Assembly: GCA_030068145.1 (NCBI GenBank) | Contig: JAPJBO010000883.1 | Location: 1-64,000, forward strand | Length of the DNA stretch: 64,000 nt | Reading direction: 5' to 3' | Origin: Diplonema papillatum | Taxonomy: Eukaryota > Euglenozoa > Diplonemea > Diplonemida > Diplonemidae | In this document: positions 31,601 to 44,280 of the stretch, piece after piece | Layout: the number at the start of each line of letters is the position of its first letter | How positions within the stretch are numbered: the first letter of the stretch is position 1 | Made by a program: the position numbers and the translations under genes | The notes under the pieces: generated by a model | The model's database searches: none | What the model was told of the DNA's origin: nothing | Seen by the model: the letters and a program-made list of their open reading frames with translations, nothing else

Positions 31601-32506
31601 CGCAAACAAAAGAAAGCGCCATACTATTTTTTTTGCCCCCCTCTCTCTTTAGAAATATTACGCATTTGTAGTACGTGCGACGTCCGTGCGAAGGGGAACC
31701 CGCCGATTCTGCCCCATGTCGACGCAATCCTCGCCTCTACATTATGTTCGAGGCGGTCGGATGCCGACACACCGACACTATAATGATCCACACCCTCTTT
31801 GTAGCAAAGTCGCGGAAGGGCCACGAAAAGTACTTCCTTTTTCCAAACACAGGCGGGCAACTACAAAGGAAGAGGCGGCAAGTCCGGCGCTGAAGCCTAC
31901 GGGGCTGGTGGCAGCAAGGGGTTGCCAGCAGGAGGCTCGAAAGGCGAGCGCGGGAACGCGGACTGCCGCTGCTTCGTTAACAACCTCGCATGGGAGACCA
32001 CGTGGCAGGACCTGAAGGACCACTTCAGGCAGGTCGGCGACGTGGTCCGGGCCGACGTTTTCAACAACAAAGCCGGACGGTGTGCTCTTCTTTTTTACAT
32101 AAGCGCTGGAAGGACATGCTCGACGAAGCTGCCAGACGAAGAACCAATCCCAAGTGCTGTAACTACCGAACACGCGTTGAACGGACGACTAACTTCACCC
32201 TTGACTGCAAACCAGCAACGCCACCGCAAGGCATGCGTGCCGGACAAGCCGCTTTGCGGTTTAGCAGGAAAATACTGGAAGGAAGGGTCTCAGACTTGTT
32301 TCCGCCGGATTCAAACCACGAAAACAGTCCCGCAAATTGTCCACCCCAACAGGCCTTCCGGAAACGGAATCGTCGAGTTCTCCTCCCCTTCTGACGCTGA
32401 GAAGGCCATCGCGGAATTGCAGGACAGTGAGCTGCATGGGCGGAAGATATTCGTGAGGGAAGATCTCCCCGGCGACCAGAGAGGAAACCGGAACCAACAA
32501 AACTGA
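28613..32506 (+). CDS. RNA-binding protein with two RRM domains, three exons
   Basis: The exons 28613-29122, 31853-32079 and 32353-32506 join in phase to give 296 residues. RRM1 (about 23-97) has RNP2 LYVGNL and RNP1 SAGCGIVEF. RRM2 (about 209-284) has RNP2 CFVNNL and RNP1 PSGNGIVEF. The second intron falls inside RRM2 and restores NKAGRPSGNGIVEF exactly, which strongly supports the splice sites (CG|GTGTGC and CAACAG|G). The linker is rich in Gly, Asn and Tyr, with five NGYN-type repeats (about 140-165), as in proteins that condense with RNA. The domains resemble hnRNP M and yeast Gbp2/Hrb1, so a role in mRNA processing or export is likely but not shown. The first donor is AAG|GTGTGTGTG. Intron 1 is 2.7 kb and filled by a TIR element. 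Confidence 0.85.
29523..31511. mobile_element. 2.0 kb TIR element inside intron 1 of the RRM gene
   Basis: Bases 29523-29573 match the reverse complement of 31461-31511 over 51 positions with seven differences, all transitions. The shared ends begin GGGGTGG and include CATGGTCACC and GGGAGAAT. No transposase was found. The interior includes a fragment of the RT-RNase H retroelement (30880-31225), so either the element captured it or the retroelement inserted into it. Confidence 0.65.
30880..31225 (-). pseudogene. Retroelement RT fragment, degraded
   Basis: On the minus strand the segment corresponds to about 1785-2350 of the complete copy, with internal deletions. Shared phrases include AGTAGGACTTCAGGTC, GTCGCTCTTCCGA and GTCCGTCAGGAG. 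The first falls in the coding region for the RT active-site domain, the others in the region before it. Gaps and frame changes make it non-coding. The copy is the inner part of the element only, without its 5' CT tract. Confidence 0.7.
31519..31626 (+). repeat. Dispersed 108 bp module with a donor-like site, copy 1
   Basis: Nearly identical to 40222-40329. It contains TTGGTACTAA, GTAGTTGGCAGCGTACT and then AGCAGGTGAGTTCCGC, whose CAG|GTGAGT is a perfect 5' splice-site consensus. It is followed by a pyrimidine tract and TTTAG at about 31634-31652. Both copies lie in introns, shortly before a 3' splice site. Confidence 0.8.
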
Positions 32507-35508
<3,002 letters not shown>

Positions 35509-35548
35509 ACGTATTTAGCAGGGTCCGGGGGTGAGCGGTGGTTGGGCG

Positions 35549-36925
35549 ATGGCCCAGTCTCCTCCGGTTGAGAGTGGCGAACGATGCCGGCTCGACAGGG
35601 CACCTCGCAGCGGTGTCTCTGAAAGGAGGATCTACAACGGGCTGGGCTCGTCGTCGCTGGCGTACCTCCGCGCGATGCCGACGGCGAAGGACGGGGGATA
35701 CTCCCTCACAGAGTACGCGAGCGGCTTCGGCCGGTCCCACAGCGGCTTGGTCCGAACGGAGCCATCGTCCCGACGGCTCAGTCGCTGCTCGACGGCCGAC
35801 AGCGCACCCATCGGAATCGAAACACCACCTCGTCCAAGCAACTTACCGCCGCCCTCCATAGCACGCGGTGATTGTCCGTCAACCGGTCAATTCTTCCTTG
35901 ACGGGAGCCGAACGCCGAAGCTCCCTTTCAGTGCGGAGCCACCGGATTCGCCCTGCTCCTACGAGACACCAGTCAAGGAAGCATCGCTGAACGCAAACGA
36001 GTCCACCGGAACAATTCCTGTGAATAGATCCGGTGACGACGCCGACCGTCGTTCGAGACATCAAACTGTACGCGACTCTTTGCACAATCACAACTCTCCG
36101 CAGAGTAGCTCTCGGCGCGACGAATCTGCAGAGGTCGCCTCTTTTCCGATGCACGCGCTACTCGTCGCAGAGGATAAGCGGGCCTCTGGTGCTCTGCACA
36201 ACGCCGAAGCGCAGACGGACCCGCTCGCCTCCATACTCGTCGATGAACCACCACCAGAGCCGGCTGAGCCGCTGCCCGTCGTCCCCAACGACGCCAAAAC
36301 CACGGACGGCGCCAAAACCGCCGCCGGTGCCAAAAACACGAACGACGCCGGAAGCGACAACGGCCGGGACACCGTCATTAAGGACAGCAGCGCCGTCCCC
36401 AGCAGTGTCAACAACGCCGGCGGCGTTGACGACAATCCCGGCAAAGTCGACGCCGGCAGCAATACCACACCTGCAAGCAATCCTGCCTGTGTCGATGCCA
36501 GCAGAGCCGGCACCAACGATGCCGACCGTGCCGACAAGTCAGCCAATTCCAAACACAACGCCACGAAAAGCAGCCCACCCAGCAATCGCAATGATGGTCT
36601 TTATGGAAGCAGCCACAAAGACTCTCTCGACGACTGCAGGAGCCGAAGTCCTTCGCGATATGGCCCCCTTTCCATGACCGCCGGCATGAACGAGGATTTG
36701 GCTGGACATCGTGTCCCTCGGCGGATGCTGCACGGCACCATCCCGCACCACCTAGACCACAACCTGATGCTAGAGTGCGTTATGGCACTTGCGGAAGAGC
36801 GCACCACGAGTCCCACCCGGAAATACGTGCATTACAGCGACTTGTTGTCCCCGCTGATGATGCTACCAGGAGACGGTATCGCGTTGCCGTCCGCTTTCAG
36901 CAGGCCGTGGTCAGTGATCCTGTAG
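35549..36925 (+). CDS. Low-complexity protein, unknown function
   Basis: A 458-residue single-exon frame beginning MAQSPPVESGERC. The start is the first ATG after a likely trans-splice acceptor (GTATTTAGCAG, ending at 35521), giving a 27-base leader. The protein is rich in Ser, Ala, Asp, Asn and Pro. Residues about 245-345 are a degenerate repeat of Asp-Ala-Gly and Asn units (for example KTTDGAKTAAGAKNTND). The C-terminal 70 residues look more ordered, with HHLDHNLMLECVMALAEE and HYSDLLSPLMMLPGDG. Arg/Ser-Pro motifs could be phosphorylation sites. There is no signal peptide or membrane segment. I do not recognise a family. The codon composition is GC-rich like the neighbouring genes, which supports it being real. 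Confidence 0.6.
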   Translation: MAQSPPVESGERCRLDRAPRSGVSERRIYNGLGSSSLAYLRAMPTAKDGGYSLTEYASGFGRSHSGLVRTEPSSRRLSRCSTADSAPIGIETPPRPSNLPPPSIARGDCPSTGQFFLDGSRTPKLPFSAEPPDSPCSYETPVKEASLNANESTGTIPVNRSGDDADRRSRHQTVRDSLHNHNSPQSSSRRDESAEVASFPMHALLVAEDKRASGALHNAEAQTDPLASILVDEPPPEPAEPLPVVPNDAKTTDGAKTAAGAKNTNDAGSDNGRDTVIKDSSAVPSSVNNAGGVDDNPGKVDAGSNTTPASNPACVDASRAGTNDADRADKSANSKHNATKSSPPSNRNDGLYGSSHKDSLDDCRSRSPSRYGPLSMTAGMNEDLAGHRVPRRMLHGTIPHHLDHNLMLECVMALAEERTTSPTRKYVHYSDLLSPLMMLPGDGIALPSAFSRPWSVIL

Positions 36926-36954
36926 CCAGGAGAACAGGCCCTTTGGCTTGGTTG

Positions 36955-37024
36955 ACACACACACACACGCTCCCACACACACACACGCTCCCACACACAC
37001 ACACGCTCCCACACACACACACCC
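36955..37024. repeat. Minisatellite of CACACACACACGCTCC units
   Basis: Three to four copies of an 18 bp unit (CACACACACACGCTCCCA) lie 30 bases after the stop codon of the preceding gene, probably in its 3' untranslated region. Confidence 0.85.
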
Positions 37025-38167
37025 ACCTTAGCACCCAGCCCGTTCAAACGGCGCGGCCGCTGGATGAAGCTGTTTCGCGCGCAATCGAAACTCTTTAGAC
37101 CAGGCATCATCGGGGCGCGACCTTCAGCTCACACCCGTACAAATCATGCTTTGAACGTGCTGACCATCTGGAATGGGGGGCGAATCCTGCCTCTTCTGGG
37201 AGATTGTTCACACAGTGCCCAGGGGCAGGCGAATCTGGTGTCCCCAAAGCTCGGTTGGACATCCAAATGTGACGTTCGAGATCTTTCAAGAGGCCAGGAA
37301 AAATGTTTCCGAAGCCCTTCTGAAAGCTTTTGCAGCTCTATGAGCCATTGCATGCAATGCAACGTTATGCGGCTTGAGACAAGAGAAATTTGTCTGTCGT
37401 GCACGGACATTGCAATGCCTAAGCCTCCACGGAGATGCGGAGTTGAAGTATCTTGCACCCCACCGGAGCAAACGCTTGCAATGGTGTCTTTGCAAGGCAG
37501 CGCTGGCTTGTTTTATATCGCTAGCCCAGAAGCCTGTCTTTTATATATGTGTAATTCGTTTCAAGCAAGCATCGACTCAACAGCAAAGAACAGCAAATGC
37601 GGATTCGCGGGATGTGTCGTCTCATGCGTGGTCTCTTGATTTGGCCACACGTCCGCTGAACGCCATTGTACTCCCCACCGGCGTGTTGTAAATTGTTTTG
37701 TCCTCCTCAGCCGTTCCCTTGCCCCCCCCCCCCCCCCCCCCTACTACGGGTTTACCCGGCCACCGTCTTTCCCATCATGCAAACGTGCGAAACGCTCATC
37801 TCGCTGTGCGAGGGAGCGCCTCAAATACTTCTTCAACTATGTCTGTCCATGTCCCTTCTTCGACCGTGTGCGTTACCCATGTTCTGCTATTGACCGCCGC
37901 GCATCAGCCAAGCGGACGCGGATGCGACTGAGGTTACTTATTCATGTCTGCCAGTCTGAGCGGAAGTGGTTACGTTACCGCGCAACCAGCCGGATCTTCG
38001 GATATCCTTCGTTTTGACATATGAGTGTAACCTGTTCATGTGCAAAGAAGGTTTGATACTAGCTCCGAGGACCTACCGGACTTCAAGCAGCTTACACGGG
38101 TCGTAGGTTCCCTCCCCGCCCAGGGTGGACACAAGGAACTGTAGCGCGTGCGCTGACAGTCGCGAGG
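37025..38167. other. Intergenic region with a poly-C run
   Basis: No gene seen. A run of about 18 C lies at 37724-37741. The region just before 38168 contains several AG sites that could accept a spliced leader, but none stands out. Confidence 0.4.
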
Positions 38168-41100
38168 ATGATGTCGTACCTGCGGCAGGCGCTGGTGTTT
38201 GCCTTGGAAGCTACCACCCTGCCGCAGCAAGTACGTGACGCGGTAGAAGACTGGTTTGACGTAGCCGAGCTTGCTAAAGACGAACTGATCAAGCTGGACT
38301 ATGCGGAAGTACGGGCGCACAAGATCAACGACCTGCTGAAGGACACGAAGTTTGAGACCGCAGATGCTCCCGTGTGTGTTTCTGAGCTGGAAGTCGATTT
38401 GCTCAAGATGCAACTCGGGCTAAAGAAGGCAGAGGTGCACCTGAGGACAAAAGAGGCGCACCCTGTTTGCATCGATGTCATCATCCAGAACGTGACAGTG
38501 ACGTGGAGGAAGCCAAGCCAAATCCGCGACTTCGACGCGCTTTACAGCCTGGTTGACATGCTGCTCGACGGGGTGTCCAGGCAGCTCGAGGTTGACATCA
38601 AGATCCACTCGCCGGTGGCGACAGACGGCTCCCGTCAATTGCTGCACATCAGCCTGCAAGAAAACGGGTTCTGCGGTGGCTTCGCCACGACACTCGCCAA
38701 CGTGCGCGCCGTTATCTCAGAGGGCCTGCCATCTCACGATGGTGCTGAGCAGACGGGGGAAGAGGTTTTTACAATCGCTGAAGTTGGCATCGAGAAGAAA
38801 CAGAACTCGTTCTCTTCTGCGGCAAGCCCGGGCGCCCCGTGGGCGGAGTTTCAACATTACTCGGCGGAGGCAAAAGACGTCTCGTTCTCCTTCGGGCAGC
38901 CGCTGCTGACCTTTCTCACGCGCTGTGTCGTGTCGAAAGACTTTTCGCACTACCATCCGTGCGTCATCAAGGCAACGCTACCGTCCCTTCTCCTTTCGAA
39001 CGCCTGCTTCACAAGCGCGGAACCGGTGACCATCAAAGCGCACGGCATTCGAAGAGCAACGCTAGGCGCGTGCCAAGACGACATCGATCTGTTCACCCTC
39101 CATTGCTCGCCCGAGGCCAAGCTTTCTGTCTCATTTTACCCGGAGATCAGTATCTCCATCCCTTCTTGTGACATAACCATCCCCCTCGACCTCATCGCGT
39201 CGCAGGCCGCCGCCGTCATCGACAACGTATGCTCCCTCGCCGTCCTGGATTCCAGCCACCACATTTCTCACGCAATAACTCGTTTGAATAGGCTTCCTTG
39301 CAAAATGGACTGCCCATTGTAAATGTTGATGTCCTCGTTATCTGAACGGGCAGCACAAGGGCTCAGGGGTGTCGCATAAAGCGACGCGGCTCCGGGCGCT
39401 CAAGCTGACGCTGCCCAGTACCGTCAACTGCACCTTGCACGTTTCTCACATCTCACACTTTGTAGTTTTCTGCAACCTTGACCCATGTGCGGAAAGGTAA
39501 AACGGCAAACCAAGCTGGAGCAACACAAAAAATTATATTTACTTCGTTTGACTTGGATGCCGAGGATGCCAACGTCGATGACGACGAGCAACCCACAGGC
39601 AAGAGCGTCGGAAACAGTGGTTCATTGGGCGGGTGTTGTAGCAGTAGCCGCAGCTTATCGAACAGCCAGAGGTATGCATCTTCCTGCTCTATGCGACAGA
39701 GGACGATGCGCCTTCAGCACGCGCTCACCCCATCCATGCGCGAGAGGCAGAGCATAAACGCCAACCTAAGATTTCCCCGGACCCAGCAACTGAAAGAGGG
39801 TAGGAAGAAAACAGAAAGAGGTGGGTGTCACTTTTAGGGTGCGGATCACCACCTGTCCATCGTAGCCGCACGCGAAAAGCGCGTGTACTTCGAAAGTCTC
39901 TCCAGCTGGACTTCACCCTGCAGACCAGATTAAAAGTCGACAGGCCAATCGAGCGCTTCCGACTTGACCGAGTCCCACTCAGAAATTCAAGTCATCGTTG
40001 CTGTGGATCCGCCGTGAATAGCTTCCACGCGGGAAAGAGCAACTGCTCATCCTAAGGTCCTGATGATCTAAAGGCACTCTTAGGTGGAAGTGTTGAAAAG
40101 TTGCACACACGCCCCAGAGAATAAGTCGCCCCTTCGACAAATGCGTGACGGACACGTCCCCCCGGCCAGGCAAGAAAATGTTGGCATCAACGACGGAAAA
40201 CCGCTCTTGTTTTTTGTGTTAACAATGCTTTGTTGGTACTAAGAATTAGTAGTTGGCAGCGTACTACATGAAACTTACCAAAGCAGGTGAGTTCCGCTAG
40301 TGCACACAAACAAAAGAAAGCGCCATACTAAATTTTTTGGCCTTCAGCGGTCTGAGCGGGCCTTCAGACGAGAGCAGAAATGTTCTGCGATTGGCTTCTG
40401 ACTTGCTGAACAGCGAAAGAGTGAATCGGCACAAGTACGCTGAAGAAGCATTGCCCGATGTGCACAACGCCACAACATTCTCCGTTCGGCAGCAAAAAAA
40501 AGAAAGCACCACAATAACAGAGCGCGCCGATCTGGCGGCCTTCGGGAACCCGCTATGGGACGGTGTCATCGAAGATGAAAGCGACTCGGATGAGGAGCTG
40601 TTGTACGCGGGCACCTTCAATCCGAAGGACCAGCAAGTCGTGTTTCAGTCGTGCGTCGCTGGCGACGATACGGCACTGTGGACCCGTTTGCCAGAGACGC
40701 GTGCGTTTCAGACGTGCCGGGACGCGGTCGCAACGCGGCGATCTGTGCGGAACCCGTCGCATTTGTTCCACTCCGCCTTGGGCCCCTCTATGTTCCAAAC
40801 AACCGCCCCAACTCAACCAGCAACCGAAAGCCGCCGCAGCATCTGTTCGGCGATGTCAGCAGACGAGCAAATCCTGCAAACAGACACCGACGCACACTGC
40901 CACAACCACGCCGATATCCAACACGATGCAGTGTCCATGCACACAGAACCAGCGGCACCAAGGTCACCCACCTGCCCGTCAGGCTGCGAACCGGCCTTGG
41001 CACGAGCCGCAAGTGAAAGTGAAAGCGATGTCGAGACAGGCCTACAGGCTTCAGTCCCCCCTTTTCCCGCGTTCTCATTTTCCATCGGAAACACAACGCT

Positions 41101-43225
41101 GATCGTGCGGAAAGACACTGCCAGGGTCCCGGTGGGTGCTGGAAGAAATCCCGAGCAAGACGCAGCTCGGATTGGGTTCGCCGTCAAGGTGACACCCATC
41201 CGCGTGGTTTCGCGCGTGGAGGACCGGAGCCCCGCGGCGGGCATCGCGCCCACTGGGCAGGTCGTCGTGAGCGAGTTTGAGGTCGGGATCTCGACGTTTG
41301 ATGGGACGGGCGACGAACACCGACCGCTGGTGCTTGCATTGCACAAGATTAGCGCAAAAGTCGATGTTTTGCCGCACAAAGGCAGTGCACTGCACGTGGC
41401 CGAACTCGAGGTAAAGGTCGGCGGGCTGAGCGTTGACGTGCGAAGCTTTGGCGGGCTCTTGGTAGCGAAGAATGTAGGCGAGTCTGCCCTCGTCGTTTCG
41501 CGCACTGTGCGCACTGCAGCGAGTGTCACGTCTTCTGCTATGCAAGCGAGACGTGCCGACTTGTTTGGGAAGCCCGCCACAGTTGAATCGAGTCCACGGA
41601 TTGCCCGCTCTTCGTCTTTCACACTGACAAACCGTTGGACGGCCATCTCCGTGGCCACACTCGACATGACCCTACCCTGTATCGACGATACACCCAAGGG
41701 ATACACCGTCTCTCTTACAGACTTCCGTTTCACGCCGTACTTAACAACGATCGCATCGTTCGCTATCACCCAAACCGGCACGCATCACTTACTCAACACT
41801 TCTCTTGGAGAACACGAGCTTGCAAATCAACCCTTCATGTCAATCCTCACCACCCACGAGCAACCCGCCTCGGGCAGTGCCGCTGAGCCCGGAGTCGATG
41901 CTCAGCTGTCCAAAAAAGACTACCAAGTGAGCATATCGCGGGTCAACTTCAAAGACACGGCAGACCTGTCTTTCTTCCGGACGCTCGCCCGCGCCGCGAA
42001 ATGCGCCGCCGCCACCACCCTCCCGCCACAAAGCCGCCCGGCGGCAGCAACGCCAGCGAGCAACCAAAGCCCGCCGCTGCGCATCTTCCTGTTCCGCTGT
42101 TCTTTAACCCTTCTCGGCACCGTCCTCCGCCGCCCCCTCCCCGGCCTGTTCCCACAAGCCGGCGGGTCCGAGCCGCCGCCTGCCCCCGTCCTCTTCAAAG
42201 CAGAGCTTCCGCAGGCGCTGGTGTCCCGACCCGAAAGCGGGGTGCCCACAATAGCCACCGACGCGGCGACTGTGCACATCTGCTGCGCCGCCCTCCGCGC
42301 GTGGTCGCACGCTAGAAACCGAGCGCCCGAAAGCACCGCGAAAACCAAGCCGCAGAGCGGCGCAGGGGCAGGAGTGTCCACCGAACCGCACGTCGCGTGG
42401 AACGGGGAAGCAGAAAACCCGATGTCGGAGCGCGTCTACGTTGCGGAGCAGCATGACGGGGGACACGTCGGGAATTCGACCGTGCAGGAGGCGAAGCGGG
42501 TCTGCGTGGAAATCCAGTCGATTGCAGTGTCTATTTGGGACGACTTCACGCTACCTGATGGATCCTGTATCCACACAGAGCTCAACAGTGCCGTCGTGCG
42601 GGTGTGTGGCGGGGTGCAACCGAAATGCGAGGCTGAGGTGTTCAGCGTCCGTGTGTCATATCGATGTGGTGGGGACACGACCAGTGTGCTCTTTCTGACC
42701 AACCCCGAGCAAAACGAGGGCGCTATTCGTCTGGCAGCAGCCGGCCCACGACTCGTGGTGGACAAGCGCTCTCCCACTCGTCGCGCCAAACGTTTAAAAC
42801 TCGTTGTACAGACACCGGTCCAGATCGCTATATTTCCCCCCGGTCTGGTTAATGCATTGTCGCTCCTGCGCGCGCATCAGCAGAAATCGAGACGTGACTC
42901 CGACGACGAGCCGTCGGACCCGCTGCTAGTCAAACTCATCCTGCAGAAGGGCTCCGGGGCTTCGTGTGTATCCCTCCCGATTCGGCTGGTGAGCTGCAAG
43001 AAGTACCTGCCCCTTGCGAATGCCCTGTGGGGCACTGTCCGCGCGTTCCCGGAGATGGACAAGATGCGGGAACACGCGTCCTCGTTGGAGGCATTTCGTT
43101 CCATGGTTGCTTCGATCTTGCCCAAACCATCTGCCGCAGAGCATTGGCCGCCCGCCACAGTTTCCGCCGCCATCAGCCGTGTGTCCGAATCGGTCACTTC
43201 ATTGTTCAACGGGCTAGCGGGGTAG
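38168..43225 (+). CDS. Large beta-rich protein, possible bridge-like lipid-transfer (ATG2/VPS13 class) protein
   Basis: A multi-exon gene. Exon 1 runs from 38168 (MMSYLRQALVF) to about 39226 (donor AAC|GTATGC). A second coding segment is likely at 39354-39496 (LKLTLPSTVNCTLHVSHI). One or more small exons follow between about 39540 and 39940; an Asp-rich stretch there is plausible. The last exon starts near 40347 after CCTTCAG and runs to 43225. The total is about 1,400-1,450 residues. Residues 1-110 alternate short amphipathic strands with a helix and resemble the chorein-like N terminus of lipid-bridge proteins (NDLLKDTKFE, CVSELEVDLL, CIDVIIQNVTVTWR). Strand-rich segments recur to the end (VAELEVKVGGLSVDV, VCVEIQSIAVSIW). 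Such proteins carry lipids at membrane contact sites; ATG2 acts in autophagy. The assignment is by architecture only. Small-exon limits are unresolved. Confidence 0.45.
40222..40329 (+). repeat. Dispersed 108 bp module with a donor-like site, copy 2
   Basis: Differs from 31519-31626 by only a handful of bases. Its CAG|GTGAGT motif (40282-40290) and the CCTTCAG acceptor at 40346 would bound a mini-intron of about 62 bases, so either the module supplies a donor or its tail is intron sequence. Confidence 0.8.
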
Positions 43226-44280
43226 TCCAGCACTGTTAGCCCTCCAGCATGGCGCTTTGCTTCGTCTGGCAGTGTAACTGGGAGTCCGACCGTGGTGCGC
43301 GATATGAGTGATGTGCGGATGATAGTCGCTTCCCGCCCAGTCATAGAGACCTTTCCAGACCAGCTGTGTTCTGAAGTTTGCGAACGTAGCATCTCTGGGC
43401 ACAACTAAACACCGTCCACCTTTTCACAGCCCCTTGCTGCTGCCAATGCTTTTTCGTTAGATATCGCACATAGAAGTGGAGACGTTTCATTGGTGCGCCC
43501 ACACTGTGTCCAACCAATGTTCAAATACTATCGTTTTGCCTGTGCGCAATGTCTCTCGTCGCGAACCTCGAACACCAACGCCGACTAGCCTCACTTTCGC
43601 ACTAGTACTGGTTCACCTAGCCCGTTCTCAGCATCTTGCCTGCATGTCGCCCGTCCGGCGTTCCGAATGCGTTTTCGTCACCCTGTTGTGATTTATAGCC
43701 AGGCGAGAGTTTCAGTGAGAAGTAGTGCGCGTCTCGGGCAAGCAAGCCGCCGATGCCAAAAGACAACCCCTACAACGACCTGCCCACCTACTTAAGGGTC
43801 GAGATCTCGTTCGTTAGCGGAATCAATCTGACAAATCACTCCACCAACCAGAAGCGGCCATGCACTGCCCCACGTTTGAAACAGCTGTCAATCTGTCAAT
43901 CCTCGAGATCGTCTTGACCTAGTAAAATTCCCCGTGTTGAGGCAAATTAAGCCGCATACTCCACGCCTGGTGGATTCATTTCGTCAATTCCTTTCAGTTT
44001 CAGAGCTTGATACCTCCCTCAACACTAAACTAAGATTTCCCCCCGCCGTGGAGCCACGGATTCGGGGGTTCGAACAACTTGCGTCTCCAAATATCGGGCA
44101 TCCGTTGAGTGAAGGTTCAGGCAACCCGCTCAACAGTGTCCTTCAGATCACTCGTCAGGGCAGTATGCTGTTCTTCCAAAGATCAAGGCCTAACTGTAGC
44201 TCAGCAAAGTAAACGAACATAGGGTGTTCTTCTCTGCTGCACGCCTCGATACAAACAGGCAGGGCGGGTAAGGGGGGGAG
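43226..44280. other. Intergenic region with one repeat shared with a downstream intron
   Basis: No gene. Bases 44150-44183 (GTCAGGGCAGTATGCTGTTC then TTCCAAAG) recur at 45158-45188, inside the intron of the next gene. A likely trans-splice acceptor for that gene is TACAAACAG near 44260. Confidence 0.5.
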
